From NCBI GenBank assembly GCA_022839445.1, contig JALHFC010000002.1, positions 1 through 35,570 on the forward strand: a stretch of DNA of 35,570 bases. Reading direction: 5' to 3'. The notes below the pieces were generated by a model. It was not told where the DNA came from, did no database searches, and saw nothing but the letters and a program-made list of their open reading frames with translations. Position numbers and translations under genes: made by a program. Shown one piece after another: positions 15,472 through 23,725 of the stretch (positions within the stretch are counted from its first letter, which is position 1; every line of letters starts with the position of its first letter). The DNA is from Pelotomaculum sp. (GTDB lineage: Bacteria > Bacillota > Desulfotomaculia > Desulfotomaculales > Pelotomaculaceae).

Positions 15472-16938
15472 TTATCCTAGGCTGTAATTGGGAGCTTCCT
15501 TGGTGATCATAACATCATGCGGGTGGCTTTCCCTTAACCCCGCAGAAGTGCAGCGCATGAATTTGGTCCTGGTCTTTAATTCGAAAATATTACGGGTTCC
15601 GGCATATCCCATTCCAGCCCTCAAACCGCCAATCAATTGATAGACAGTTTCAGACAATGAACCCTTATATGGAACTCGTCCCTCTACACCTTCCGGCACA
15701 AGCTTGTTATCGCTTTCCGCCTTGTCTTGGAAGTAGCGGTCCTTGCTGCCCTCTTTCATAGCCGACAGGGAACCCATGCCACGATAAACCTTGTAGTTTC
15801 GTCCCTGATAAATTTCTGTATCCCCGGGGCTTTCCTCAGTACCCGCAAGCAAGCTGCCGAGCATTACTACGTCCGCACCGGCAGCAATGGCCTTCGTGAT
15901 GTCCCCGGAGTACTTAATGCCGCCGTCGGCAATAATTGGTATTCCATATTTCATTGCCTCCTGGGCACAATCATAGATAGCGGTAATCTGGGGAACACCA
16001 ATTCCGGCAACCACACGGGTGGTACAAATTGAACCCGGTCCTATCCCTACCTTTACCGCATCAGCGCCTGCGGCAATCAAATCCCTGGTCCCTGCCGCAG
16101 TGGCAACGTTTCCTGCGACTAAAGAAACTTGCGGGTATTTTTCTTTGATAGTCGCTACGGCTTCCAGCACACCCCTGGAGTGCCCGTGGGCAGTATCGAC
16201 CACGATAACGTCCACACTGGCTTTAACTAAAGCTTCGGCTCTCTCCATCGTGTCTGTGGTGATTCCCACTGCCGCAGCTACCATCAGGCGCCCCCGCTTA
16301 TCCTTGGCCGAATGGGGATACTGGCGTGTTTTTTCTATATCCTTGATGGTGATTAGTCCCCGCAGTTTAAACGCATCATCTACAAGAGGCAATTTTTCTA
16401 TTTTATATTTCCGTAAAGTATCCTTAGCCTGCTCCAATGTTGTCCCTACCGGAGCGGTAACAAGGTTATCCTTTGTCATTACGTCACCGATTTTTTTAGT
16501 GAAGTCCACTTCAAAACGAAGGTCCCGGTTGGTGAGTATACCCACAAGCGTTCCCTCAACTGTAACCGGTACTCCTGATATCCGGTATCTTTCCATTAAA
16601 ACCAGCGCTTCGTTCACCAGGTTGTCGGGAGAAAGAAAAATCGGATCCGAAATCACACCGTGCTCGGAGCGCTTGACCCGGTCGACCTCAAGGGCTTGGC
16701 GTTCAATAGGCATGTTCTTGTGGATAACACCGATTCCACCTTCCCTGGCAACGGCAATGGCCATTCTGGATTCAGTAACGGTATCCATACCGGCGCTCAC
16801 TATGGGAATATTTAACCTGATGTTTTTTGTAAGGCTGGTGGCAGTATCTACATCCCTGGGTAGGATTTCCGCAACTGCTGGAATAATCATCACATCATCA
16901 AAGGTAAGACCTGTTCTTTCAAACTTTTCCGGCAACAC
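15472..16938 (-). CDS. guaB: inosine-5'-monophosphate dehydrogenase
   Basis: A 488-residue IMPDH that oxidises IMP to XMP with NAD+, the first committed step of GMP synthesis. The opening GLTFDDVMIIPA is the family start. Two CBS domains are inserted at about residues 95-215 and act as a regulatory module. The catalytic loop GIGPGSICTTR near residue 300 carries the nucleophilic Cys, ADGGIKYSGDITKA near 335 binds phosphate, and YRGMGSLSAM near 390 and EGVEGRVPYKG near 415 form the flap. The start is a GTG at 16938 after GGGAGGGGAAG. Length matches Bacillus GuaB. No guaA next to it. The gene is transcribed alone after the cob operon, separated by a GC-rich hairpin. Confidence 0.97.
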   Translation of the reverse strand: MLPEKFERTGLTFDDVMIIPAVAEILPRDVDTATSLTKNIRLNIPIVSAGMDTVTESRMAIAVAREGGIGVIHKNMPIERQALEVDRVKRSEHGVISDPIFLSPDNLVNEALVLMERYRISGVPVTVEGTLVGILTNRDLRFEVDFTKKIGDVMTKDNLVTAPVGTTLEQAKDTLRKYKIEKLPLVDDAFKLRGLITIKDIEKTRQYPHSAKDKRGRLMVAAAVGITTDTMERAEALVKASVDVIVVDTAHGHSRGVLEAVATIKEKYPQVSLVAGNVATAAGTRDLIAAGADAVKVGIGPGSICTTRVVAGIGVPQITAIYDCAQEAMKYGIPIIADGGIKYSGDITKAIAAGADVVMLGSLLAGTEESPGDTEIYQGRNYKVYRGMGSLSAMKEGSKDRYFQDKAESDNKLVPEGVEGRVPYKGSLSETVYQLIGGLRAGMGYAGTRNIFELKTRTKFMRCTSAGLRESHPHDVMITKEAPNYSLG

Positions 16939-17063
16939 TGCTCTTCCCCTCCCCCACCGGCAAGCCCGGCTTATTTAAAACAAATGTATATTTTCTAATT
17001 ATATCACATTTATTGCAGCATTGAACAGTAAAACAAAAAGCGTTTAACAAACCTGGGTTACAA

Positions 17064-17091
17064 GCCGGGAGGGCTTTGGCCCTCCCTTGGC
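17064..17091 (-). terminator. GC-rich hairpin after cobC
   Basis: GGGAGGGC at 17067-17074 and GCCCTCCC at 17079-17086 form an eight-pair stem with a TTTG loop, extended by GCC/GGC. It lies after the end of the cob operon on the minus strand. No strong T-run follows, so termination is a guess. Confidence 0.4.
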
Positions 17092-17184
17092 GCTATCAAT
17101 TCGCATGTTGTAAACTGCCGTGATTTAAGCAACATGCCTGCGGCCGGCAGTTGCTCGCGTTTCATCGAAGGTTACGGATAGACT

Positions 17185-17817
17185 TTACTTGTTGGAGCAA
17201 TAAAGGTAGTTCAAGTGTGCGCAGTCGTTTAAAAGCATGACGATGCCCTTTTCCCACTCCGGAAAATCAACTATATTAAGGCAAGCGTTGTCCTGCCGGA
17301 GGCGCCAGTATTTATTTAAGTCCATTCCCAGTACGCTACCGACAATGCCCCGGATAACTCCGCCATGTGACACCAGCACAATATTTTCCCCGTGATGCCT
17401 TTCCACAAGCATCTTAACTGCGGCGGTACTCCTGTCAACCATATCGCACAAAGCCTCACCGCCGGGTATTTTTATGGAAAAAGGTTCTTCCCACCACTGT
17501 TTCAATACGTCCGGAAAAGATTCATTTATTTCCTTGATACTTAATCCCTCCCAGGAACCAAAATTAAGTTCCTTTAACTCCGGGACCGTTTCAACTTCTT
17601 GCCCATGAAACTTAGATATAATCCTTGCGGTTTCGTGCGCTCTCTTTAAATCACTGGCATAAAAAGCATGAAATTTTTCCGAAGCCAGCCTCTTTCCAAG
17701 CATTTCCGCCTGGTGACGGCCAAGTTGGGACAACGGCATGTCGGTATGACCCTGGTATTTCATTAAAGCATTCCATTCAGTTTCACCGTGTCTTACGATA
17801 TAAACGCGACAACTCAT
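17185..17817 (-). CDS. cobC: alpha-ribazole phosphatase / histidine phosphatase
   Basis: A 210-residue histidine phosphatase. In cobalamin synthesis CobC removes the 5'-phosphate of alpha-ribazole phosphate or adenosylcobalamin phosphate. The RHGETEWN motif near residue 9 holds the phospho-His, and SHGGVIRG near 150 holds the second His. The start at 17817 overlaps the cobD stop as ATGA, so translation is coupled, which favours the cobalamin role over a phosphoglycerate mutase role. It is the last gene of the operon and a GC-rich hairpin follows. Length is normal for CobC-type proteins. Confidence 0.88.
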   Translation of the reverse strand: MSCRVYIVRHGETEWNALMKYQGHTDMPLSQLGRHQAEMLGKRLASEKFHAFYASDLKRAHETARIISKFHGQEVETVPELKELNFGSWEGLSIKEINESFPDVLKQWWEEPFSIKIPGGEALCDMVDRSTAAVKMLVERHHGENIVLVSHGGVIRGIVGSVLGMDLNKYWRLRQDNACLNIVDFPEWEKGIVMLLNDCAHLNYLYCSNK

Positions 17818-18914
17818 CTATCCTTTCCCCCCAAAATATCCTTTAGCGCTTGGATTAACGTTTGATTTTCCGGGCGAGTTTTTACCGCCAGTCTTAGATA
17901 ACGTCCTGCTAGACCGGTAAACCCCGTGCAATCCCTGACCATAATCCCCCGCCTTCCGAGCTGGTCGGCTAGTTCACCTGATGAATAACCGCTGTTGGAG
18001 GTATTAACCAGAATGAAATTAGCAGCTCCCGGAAGCGGTTCAAGTCCCGGGAAATCCTGCAATTTACTAAAGAGGTATTCCTTCTCTTCATTTACCAGTT
18101 GTTTTGTCTTTTCCATATATGCTTTATCAGATAGAGATATGACACCAGCTATCTGAGCCAGCGTGTTGACATTCCATGGGTCTTTGGAAACACTCATGCG
18201 GGCAACTAAATCCGGATGAGCTATTATGGCGCCTAAACGCAAACCCGGGATGCCGAAAAATTTGGTCATTGAGTAAAGCACGGCCAGGTTGGGACGACGG
18301 CCTACCAGCGAAATCATAGAAAATAATTCTCGCTGCGGAACAAAATCCATGAACGCTTCGTCAACAAGGACCATTACCTTGTGCGCCAAAGCCTGATCAA
18401 GGATGTGTTCTATCGTTACCCTATCCACTAGACGGCCGGTGGGGTTATTTGGGTTGCAAAGAAAAAGAAGGTCCGCCCCGGGTAAACAGCTGATTATTTT
18501 ATCTACGGGCAGGCTAAACCCGTTTTCCCCCTCCAGCGGGATCTTGGTAATTCCCCCCCCCTGGCTTAAAACAGACAAGCTGTACTCGCAAAAAGTCGGG
18601 ACTGGTACAAGCGCCGTTCTACACCCGGTAACACGCACCAACAGGTAAATCAACTCCGCCGCACCGTTGCCCATTAAAAGCAATTCCTCGCAGATACCCA
18701 GATAAGCGGCAAGCGCGGTCTTTAATTCGGTGCATTCGGGGTCGGGATAACTGCTTATTAAATCAAGGCTGTTCTTTAAAGCGGCAATTACTTTCGGCGA
18801 TGGTCCAAGCGGGTTAATGTTTGCACTGAAATCGGTAAAATCATTTTTAGCAATACCATACTTTAAGGAAGCCCGGGTAATATTTCCCCCATGAATATGC
18901 TCTAGGCTCTGCAA
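17814..18914 (-). CDS. cobD: threonine-phosphate decarboxylase
   Basis: A 366-residue class I/II PLP aminotransferase-fold protein. CobD decarboxylates L-threonine-O-3-phosphate to (R)-1-aminopropan-2-ol phosphate, the linker of the nucleotide loop. EHIHGGNITRAS is the typical N-terminus, FSANINPLGPSP is the substrate loop, NPNNPTGR near residue 155 and DEAFMDF near 190 bind PLP, and YSMTKFFGIPGLRLG near 215 carries the Schiff-base Lys. It resembles histidinol-phosphate aminotransferase, but the N-terminus and operon favour CobD. The start is a TTG at 18914 after AAGGAG, 16 nt from cobS. Confidence 0.92.
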   Translation of the reverse strand: MQSLEHIHGGNITRASLKYGIAKNDFTDFSANINPLGPSPKVIAALKNSLDLISSYPDPECTELKTALAAYLGICEELLLMGNGAAELIYLLVRVTGCRTALVPVPTFCEYSLSVLSQGGGITKIPLEGENGFSLPVDKIISCLPGADLLFLCNPNNPTGRLVDRVTIEHILDQALAHKVMVLVDEAFMDFVPQRELFSMISLVGRRPNLAVLYSMTKFFGIPGLRLGAIIAHPDLVARMSVSKDPWNVNTLAQIAGVISLSDKAYMEKTKQLVNEEKEYLFSKLQDFPGLEPLPGAANFILVNTSNSGYSSGELADQLGRRGIMVRDCTGFTGLAGRYLRLAVKTRPENQTLIQALKDILGGKDR

Positions 18915-18930
18915 AAGCTTTACTCCTTCC

Positions 18931-19695
18931 TTAAAACCAATTTGTTATCATGGACGGTTCTATGTAGATAATGCTTAATACGGCCAGGAGAAGTAAAACC
19001 TCGAGCAATTCATTAATAAACCCGTACGTATCTCCTGTAAGCCCGCCTAGTTCTTTGGTTATTGCCTTTCCTACAAGGCAGGTCACTGCGCCTGCCAGGA
19101 ACATTAAGAAGATACCCGGGACGCCTAAAATTACCACCGCTATAACTGCGGCAAAAACAGTAGCCCATGCCAGTTCTTTATTACCCGTGTACAAGGCATA
19201 AATTTTACCCAGCCCTTCCGGCCTGGCGTAAGGAAAAGCTACAACGGCTATAGACATGCCCCAACGGCTTAAAGCCGGGACCACCAAAAGCGTTTTGATT
19301 AAGTTTTGACCGGAGATTCCAAGAAAAACACTGTATTTTAACAGCAACAGGCAGGTAACCCCGATGACCCCGAATGCTCCTGTCCGGCTGTCACGCATTA
19401 TCTCGAGCTTTCTTTCCCTGGGGCGACCGCTAAAAAGGCCGTCTACACTGTCCATAAATCCGTCAAGGTGGATCCCGCCCGTCAATACGACCATTCCAAC
19501 CACAAGAAGAGAGGCCTGCGCAGGCGCCGGGAAAACCCACCTTATCGCTATAGCAAATAACGCCAGTATCCCTCCTAAAATAAAACCCGCAAACGGGAAA
19601 AATGCGGTCGAACGGCCACAGGAAATCTCGTCAAATTTTAAGGATGGTAATGGTAATCTAGTTAGATGATGAAGTGCAAATAAAAGACTTTTCAA
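18931..19695 (-). CDS. cobS: adenosylcobinamide-GDP ribazoletransferase
   Basis: A 254-residue polytopic membrane protein that joins adenosylcobinamide-GDP with alpha-ribazole (or its phosphate) to give the finished cobalamin. GIHLDGFMDSVDGLFSGR at about residue 75 has the conserved acidic residues of the metal-dependent CDP-alcohol-transferase-like active site, followed by RDSRTGAFG. Several hydrophobic segments (near 30-55, 105-130, 170-205, 225-245) suit the inner membrane. The TTG at 19695 lies just after the cbiB stop, with AGGGG within the end of cbiB, so it is coupled. Length is usual. Confidence 0.93.
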   Translation of the reverse strand: MKSLLFALHHLTRLPLPSLKFDEISCGRSTAFFPFAGFILGGILALFAIAIRWVFPAPAQASLLVVGMVVLTGGIHLDGFMDSVDGLFSGRPRERKLEIMRDSRTGAFGVIGVTCLLLLKYSVFLGISGQNLIKTLLVVPALSRWGMSIAVVAFPYARPEGLGKIYALYTGNKELAWATVFAAVIAVVILGVPGIFLMFLAGAVTCLVGKAITKELGGLTGDTYGFINELLEVLLLLAVLSIIYIEPSMITNWF

Positions 19696-19700
19696 TAAAA

Positions 19701-20693
19701 TTAATTCATCCCCTTAAAAATAAACCACTTTATGTATCCCCATAGGGTACAGGTCATAACGCCGGCTAAAGCTGCTAATGCTGAAGTCAGGTACATTAAC
19801 TTGATCGCCGATGATATATGATCCGGCCTTAGGGGTGTAATGTCATCCCCCATATAAGCCCTAAAAGCCCCTACCCCGTTGTAGTAATTTAAGCCCCCCA
19901 GGCGTACTCCCAGCGCCCCGGCAACCGCCGACTCGGGAATACCGCTGTTCGGGCTGGGATGTCCGGAAGCGTCTCGCAGGACCGTAGCCAACGCTCTTTG
20001 GGGGCTCATCCTGAGCAAGCAAGCGGCCACCAACAATAATAATCCGGTCAGGCGGGCGGGAATATAGTTGGCAAGATCATCTAGACGAGCCGAAACCATA
20101 CCGAAATCCATGAACCGCTCGTTTTTGTACCCCAGCATGGAGTCCAGGGTGTTTATCGCACGGTAGGCCATAGCTAACGGGGCGCCACCGATAAAGGCGT
20201 AAAACATGGGGGAGACAACCCCGTCCACAATGCTTTCGGCAACAGTTTCAACTGTAGCTCTTGTTACATCCTTGGAATCCATATTGCCGGTATCCCTGCC
20301 AACAATCCAACCTGTCTTCCGGCAGGCTTCGTCTAGGTCGCCCCCTTTAAGCAGGTCGAAAATTTCTTTGGCAGCCCCGGCCAGCCCCCGCGCTGCAATG
20401 GTTGTGGAAATAAGCCAAACAGTTAGAATAATACCGAACCAGTGATGAACAGTATAAGACCACTTAACGAGCGTATAAGTTAGAAACCAGGTCCCCACAA
20501 CCAGTACAAGCGCCGTCACAGCTCCCGTTGCGCGAAGTACGGCAGGGCTTTTGGCTATGAGACGCATCAATGATTCCAGGTATTCTATCGCCTTGCCCAT
20601 CAGGACCACCGGGTGAGGTATCCACCTGGGATCCCCTACCACTAGGTCTACCAGGTAGGCGGACAATACAACCACTCCGGTGATTTCAGTCAT
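19701..20693 (-). CDS. cbiB: adenosylcobinamide-phosphate synthase
   Basis: A 330-residue membrane protein, the partner of CobD. It attaches aminopropanol phosphate to adenosylcobyric acid. The motifs DLVVGDPRWIPHPVVLMG at about residue 16, VVSPMFYAFIGGAPLA near residue 160, and HPSPNSGIPESAVAGALG near 245 are family signatures. Four to five hydrophobic stretches are seen (for example near 58-75, 82-100, 205-220). It also carries the family name cobD in aerobic organisms, so I use cbiB to avoid confusion. AGGAG lies 6 nt before the ATG. Confidence 0.95.
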   Translation of the reverse strand: MTEITGVVVLSAYLVDLVVGDPRWIPHPVVLMGKAIEYLESLMRLIAKSPAVLRATGAVTALVLVVGTWFLTYTLVKWSYTVHHWFGIILTVWLISTTIAARGLAGAAKEIFDLLKGGDLDEACRKTGWIVGRDTGNMDSKDVTRATVETVAESIVDGVVSPMFYAFIGGAPLAMAYRAINTLDSMLGYKNERFMDFGMVSARLDDLANYIPARLTGLLLLVAACLLRMSPQRALATVLRDASGHPSPNSGIPESAVAGALGVRLGGLNYYNGVGAFRAYMGDDITPLRPDHISSAIKLMYLTSALAALAGVMTCTLWGYIKWFIFKGMN

Positions 20694-20720
20694 ATATGCT
20701 CCTAAAAAAATAAATTAAGA

Positions 20721-22244
20721 TTAACATCTAATACTAAGTAGTCCATACACTTTATCCATATCCAGACTATTTCGCACTACTGTTGCCAGCTTGTCAAAAT
20801 CTCGACTGCGCTGTTCCAGTGCCGACATTTCCTTGGCAGGCGCTAACGGTTGAAGTCCTTTTCTTTTACGCAAAATGTTAATAAGATGCCGGCGGAACTC
20901 GCCATTATCAAAAATACCATGGATGTAAGTACCGAACACCCTGCCATCCCGGCTTACCGCCCCGTCAGGAAAGTCAGTTTTTTCACCGGACCTTGACAGC
21001 ACGCGGAAAGCCGGCTTAAGACCCGGAGCGAGCTCGGTCCTGCCCATGTGGATCTCATATCCCGTGATCCTTGCCGGTGGCGAACCGTCCAGGAACAGTC
21101 CGGTTCCTGTTACTTCCGCTTCAATTTGAAAAGTCATTTTTTCCGGTAAAAAAGTGGTGGATATATCTAAAAGCCCCAAACCCTCGATCCGGGGGATGCC
21201 GGATTCGGCGCACAGGGGGTCGTTTAATTCCTTCCCCAGCATCTGTAAACCGCCGCAGATGCCGATGACAGGCGTTCCCGCTTGGGAAAGCCCGGTAATC
21301 CGGGCTGCCAACCCGGAACGTTTCAAGGATATAAGGTCTCCGACAGTGTTTTTTGTGCCCGGGATGATCACCAAGTCCGGTGTACCTAATTTGCTACCTA
21401 TATCCACATAACGAAGCCTGACATCGGGTTCGTCTTCCAACAGGTCAAAATCGGTAAAATTTGATATGCGGGGTAGATGAATCACGGCCACATCCACCCA
21501 GCCCGGCTCTGTTACCTGTTCTGCCCGGCTCCTGTCCTCAGAAACAGTGTCCTCTTCCTGAACCCGGAAGCCCTGAAAATAAGGTACAACCCCCAGGACC
21601 GGCTTACCGGTCTTTTTTTCAAGAAAGTCGACCGCCGGCTGAAACAGCCGCAAATCACCCCTAAATTTATTGATAATAATCCCAGCCACGCGGTCTCGGT
21701 CCTCCGGGGTGAGTAGTTCAAGTGTCCCCACTACCGCTGCCAAAGCGCCGCCCTTATCAATATCCGCCGCCAAGAGGACCGGGGCGCCGGCCATTCTGGC
21801 AATGCGCATATTTACTACTTCCCTTTCCTGGAGATTAACTTCTGCGGGGCTACCTGCGCCTTCAATGACGACGATGTCGTATATGGAGCGCAACCGGTCC
21901 AGCGCCTGCTCAATTACCTCAACAGTTTTTGTCACATAATCGTTATGATACCGGCAGGCTGAAAGGTTCCCCAGCGGCTTGCCCAGGACAATTACCTGTG
22001 AAGAAGCGTCACCGACAGGCTTTAAAAGAATGGGATTCATATCTACAGAGGGTTCGATACAAGCCGCTTCAGCCTGAACAGCTTGGGCGCGTCCCATTTC
22101 CCCGCCTTCTTTCGTAACAAAGGAGTTTAAAGCCATATTTTGAGATTTAAAAGGGGCCACCCGGTAACCGTCCTGCTTAAATATTCGGCACAGCGCCGCT
22201 ACCAGGACGCTCTTGCCCACATGGGAAGCAGTACCCTGGATCAT
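20721..22244 (-). CDS. cobQ: cobyric acid synthase
   Basis: A 507-residue glutamine-dependent amidotransferase that amidates positions b, d, e and g of adenosylcobyrinic acid a,c-diamide. The P-loop GTASHVGKS near residue 4 is of the dethiobiotin-synthetase-like fold. The C-terminal class I glutamine amidotransferase domain has GICGGLQMLG (nucleophile Cys) near 330 and GTYIHGIFDN (His) near 435. Length is normal. The family usually begins a few residues earlier, as KxIM(V/I)QGT; the codons for KTI are present upstream but there is no start codon there, so the ATG at 22244 is chosen even though its SD is weak. It follows cobU by 24 nt. Confidence 0.96.
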   Translation of the reverse strand: MIQGTASHVGKSVLVAALCRIFKQDGYRVAPFKSQNMALNSFVTKEGGEMGRAQAVQAEAACIEPSVDMNPILLKPVGDASSQVIVLGKPLGNLSACRYHNDYVTKTVEVIEQALDRLRSIYDIVVIEGAGSPAEVNLQEREVVNMRIARMAGAPVLLAADIDKGGALAAVVGTLELLTPEDRDRVAGIIINKFRGDLRLFQPAVDFLEKKTGKPVLGVVPYFQGFRVQEEDTVSEDRSRAEQVTEPGWVDVAVIHLPRISNFTDFDLLEDEPDVRLRYVDIGSKLGTPDLVIIPGTKNTVGDLISLKRSGLAARITGLSQAGTPVIGICGGLQMLGKELNDPLCAESGIPRIEGLGLLDISTTFLPEKMTFQIEAEVTGTGLFLDGSPPARITGYEIHMGRTELAPGLKPAFRVLSRSGEKTDFPDGAVSRDGRVFGTYIHGIFDNGEFRRHLINILRKRKGLQPLAPAKEMSALEQRSRDFDKLATVVRNSLDMDKVYGLLSIRC

Positions 22245-22268
22245 AATTGTTTTTGCCTTGATTTTCGA

Positions 22269-22838
22269 TCACTCCGTTTTGGCCACTGCCATAGACTTTA
22301 TTTCCAAATGCAACCCTGCTATAGCAAAATAAACTTGATCCGCATTTTGAGCCAGGGCCTGGTTTACCTTTCCCGCTAGATCCCGGAATACCCTGCCGAG
22401 CGGGTATTCCGGCACAAGTCCTAGACCAACTTCATTGGATACGGCGATCAGATGCGCGCCATGATCTACTGTTTCCATAAGTTGTTCAACCTGCTCCATG
22501 ATGTAAGACTCTTTATCCGCAGACTTTGCTCCGGTCTCAGGAATAAGCTCATCCAACAGGAGGTTGGTAATCCAACCGGTAACGCAGTCCAGAAGGAACA
22601 CATCTCCCTCCCTGCCCTTTGATGTCACCTGACAGATAAATTTTTCTTCCTCAACCGTTTCCCAACCTTGCGGTCGTCTTTCCCGGTGAAGCCGGACCCT
22701 ATCCGCCATCTCTTCATCCCGCACTGCTGAGGTAGCAATATAGATGACCCGCTCCCCCATTTGCGCGGCTATGTTTTCAGCAAACTCACTTTTACCACTG
22801 CGTGAACCGCCCAGCACTAGAATAAGTTTTCCTTTCAT
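22269..22838 (-). CDS. cobU: adenosylcobinamide kinase/guanylyltransferase
   Basis: A 189-residue bifunctional enzyme that phosphorylates adenosylcobinamide and then adds GMP to give adenosylcobinamide-GDP for CobS. The P-loop GGSRSGKSEFAE is at residue 10, and the HRERRPQGWETVEE segment near 51 contains the guanylylated His. The motif LDCVTGWITNLLLD near 85 is conserved, as is SNEVGLGLVPEYPLGR near 139. Length is typical. It is the first gene of the cob operon, reading into cobQ, with a long structured leader upstream that ends in a hairpin. Confidence 0.95.
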   Translation of the reverse strand: MKGKLILVLGGSRSGKSEFAENIAAQMGERVIYIATSAVRDEEMADRVRLHRERRPQGWETVEEEKFICQVTSKGREGDVFLLDCVTGWITNLLLDELIPETGAKSADKESYIMEQVEQLMETVDHGAHLIAVSNEVGLGLVPEYPLGRVFRDLAGKVNQALAQNADQVYFAIAGLHLEIKSMAVAKTE

Positions 22839-23165
22839 TCTTCACCAGCCAACTTAAATAATAATCCCCGGAATCATCGTAAACCGGGGAATGTAGAATA
22901 TACGGGCATTTAACTCCAACCTCCCGTTGGCGGTGTCAACCGGCAAGGGAAGGACTGCAATATGTTTAAAGCCTGATTGTCTGTTCACCCTCCGGCCGGG
23001 GTCAGCAACAGCAATAATATGAATTTTACCTTTTCCAAAACTAACATGCTAGTTTATTAACTTTAATAACCGGTTCTTCGATCAGGTGTGGTAAGGGTTT
23101 TAACTTCAAGCCAACGATATCGACTTTGGACCGGCATAGTAATATGGGCGCTTTTATTTTTGTAT
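22839..23165 (-). other. long structured leader of the cob operon
   Basis: About 330 nt without a convincing gene lie between a possible -10 (TATAAT, minus strand, 23169-23174) and cobU. It folds into several arms: AAACTA (23038-23043)/TAGTTT (23050-23055), CCAAC (22916-22920)/GTTGG (22926-22930) and TCCCCGG (22865-22871)/CCGGGGA (22884-22890). A short open frame without good start is present near 22860-23040. The conserved cobalamin riboswitch boxes (GCCACUG type) are not seen. Function is unknown. Confidence 0.4.
22855..22890 (-). terminator. attenuator-like hairpin before cobU
   Basis: TCCCCGG and CCGGGGA (22865-22871 and 22884-22890) form a stem with a 12-nt loop; on the minus strand TTATTATTT follows, so it could terminate the leader before cobU. 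The T-run is interrupted. Confidence 0.4.
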
Positions 23166-23186
23166 TACATTATATCATATATTTTT

Positions 23187-23210
23187 AAAAAAAAAGACCC
23201 TTTTAAGGTC
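23187..23210 (-). terminator. intrinsic terminator after the coiled-coil gene
   Basis: On the minus strand GACCTT, an AAA loop and AGGGTC form a six-pair stem (including one wobble) followed by nine T residues. It lies 110 nt after the end of the small coiled-coil gene and before the cob leader. Confidence 0.75.
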
Positions 23211-23288
23211 ACTTTACAATGTCGATTCCTATACCTACATGTCGCAATATAACAATATTAACAGTTGCTACCATTCTGTGAGTTATTC

Positions 23289-23297
23289 TGTGGATAA
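23289..23297 (-). promoter_or_regulatory. single perfect DnaA-box sequence
   Basis: The minus strand reads TTATCCACA, the consensus DnaA box, 30 nt after the end of the coiled-coil gene. A related TGTGAGTTA precedes it on the plus strand. There is no cluster, dnaA or dnaN nearby, so this is not an origin. Confidence 0.35.
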
Positions 23298-23317
23298 CTT
23301 ATTAATTTACTTTAATT

Positions 23318-23578
23318 TCACGAGGGGCTGTCTCCTAATTTTGACTTTAGTTCAACGATCTGACGGTTTTTACAGAGCAGGCTTACCGCGTATCGATAAT
23401 TGTCTTGATGAAGTTTACGGTTTTCTTTTTCCAGGCGGTACAAATATTTTACTTTATCTTTCTCTACCTTTTCAATCAAACTCATCAGCACCCTCCGGCT
23501 GAGCCGCAGCTGCTCGACTCTTTCTTCAAGTTCCCGTATTCTGATCTTTAAGTAGGGTATTTCAGCCGCTTCCTTCAT
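23318..23578 (-). CDS. small coiled-coil protein of unknown function
   Basis: An 86-residue protein made almost wholly of charged helix: IRIRELEERVEQLRL, then SLIEKVEKD and YLYRLEKENRKLHQDN, with leucines at heptad spacing over residues 10-65, and a second short helix (NRQIVELKSKL) at the C-terminus. I do not recognise a named family. A parallel coiled-coil dimer is likely. GAGGTGG lies about 9 nt before the ATG, and a hairpin immediately precedes that SD. It is a single gene ending in a strong terminator. Confidence 0.75.
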   Translation of the reverse strand: MKEAAEIPYLKIRIRELEERVEQLRLSRRVLMSLIEKVEKDKVKYLYRLEKENRKLHQDNYRYAVSLLCKNRQIVELKSKLGDSPS

Positions 23579-23596
23579 TGTTTAAACACCACCTCG

Positions 23597-23626
23597 CCCG
23601 GCATTTCTGTCTTAGTATATGCCGGG
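23597..23626 (-). promoter_or_regulatory. hairpin abutting the SD of the coiled-coil gene
   Basis: CCCGGCAT (23597-23604) and ATGCCGGG (23619-23626) form a perfect eight-pair stem with a 14-nt loop. On the minus strand it ends right before the GAGGTGG ribosome-binding site of the 86-residue protein. It could regulate translation or be a protein-binding operator. Confidence 0.45.
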
Positions 23627-23656
23627 TGCAAAGCAAATAGACGCCGTTAGTTTGTA

Positions 23657-23687
23657 AGACCCCGTAAGATACATTGCAACGGGGTCT
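23657..23687 (-). terminator. hairpin after the aminotransferase gene
   Basis: AGACCCCGT (23657-23665) and ACGGGGTCT (23679-23687) form a perfect nine-pair stem 39 nt after the aminotransferase stop. The following T-run is poor, so it is a terminator candidate only. Confidence 0.45.
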
Positions 23688-23725
23688 CTGGATATTTTAT
23701 GGTGGGTTTTAACGCTAAGCCGGCG

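Noticed and set aside
16019..16978. Long plus-strand reading frame of 319 codons opposite guaB
   Set aside because: It is fully antisense to guaB, which is certain from its catalytic motifs; the translation is low-complexity Ser/Thr/Pro-rich and has no proper SD.
22860..23040. Short minus-strand gene before cobU
   Set aside because: A frame of about 60 codons exists but it has no start with suitable SD spacing and no recognisable motif; the stretch is better explained as structured leader.
22839..23165. Cobalamin riboswitch before cobU
   Set aside because: Expected from the operon type, but the conserved GCCACUG-like box and the GGGAA/GGUG core were not found on the minus strand.
23270..23300. 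Replication origin
   Set aside because: Only one perfect DnaA box, no cluster, no dnaA/dnaN/gidA genes and no AT-rich unwinding element linked to it.
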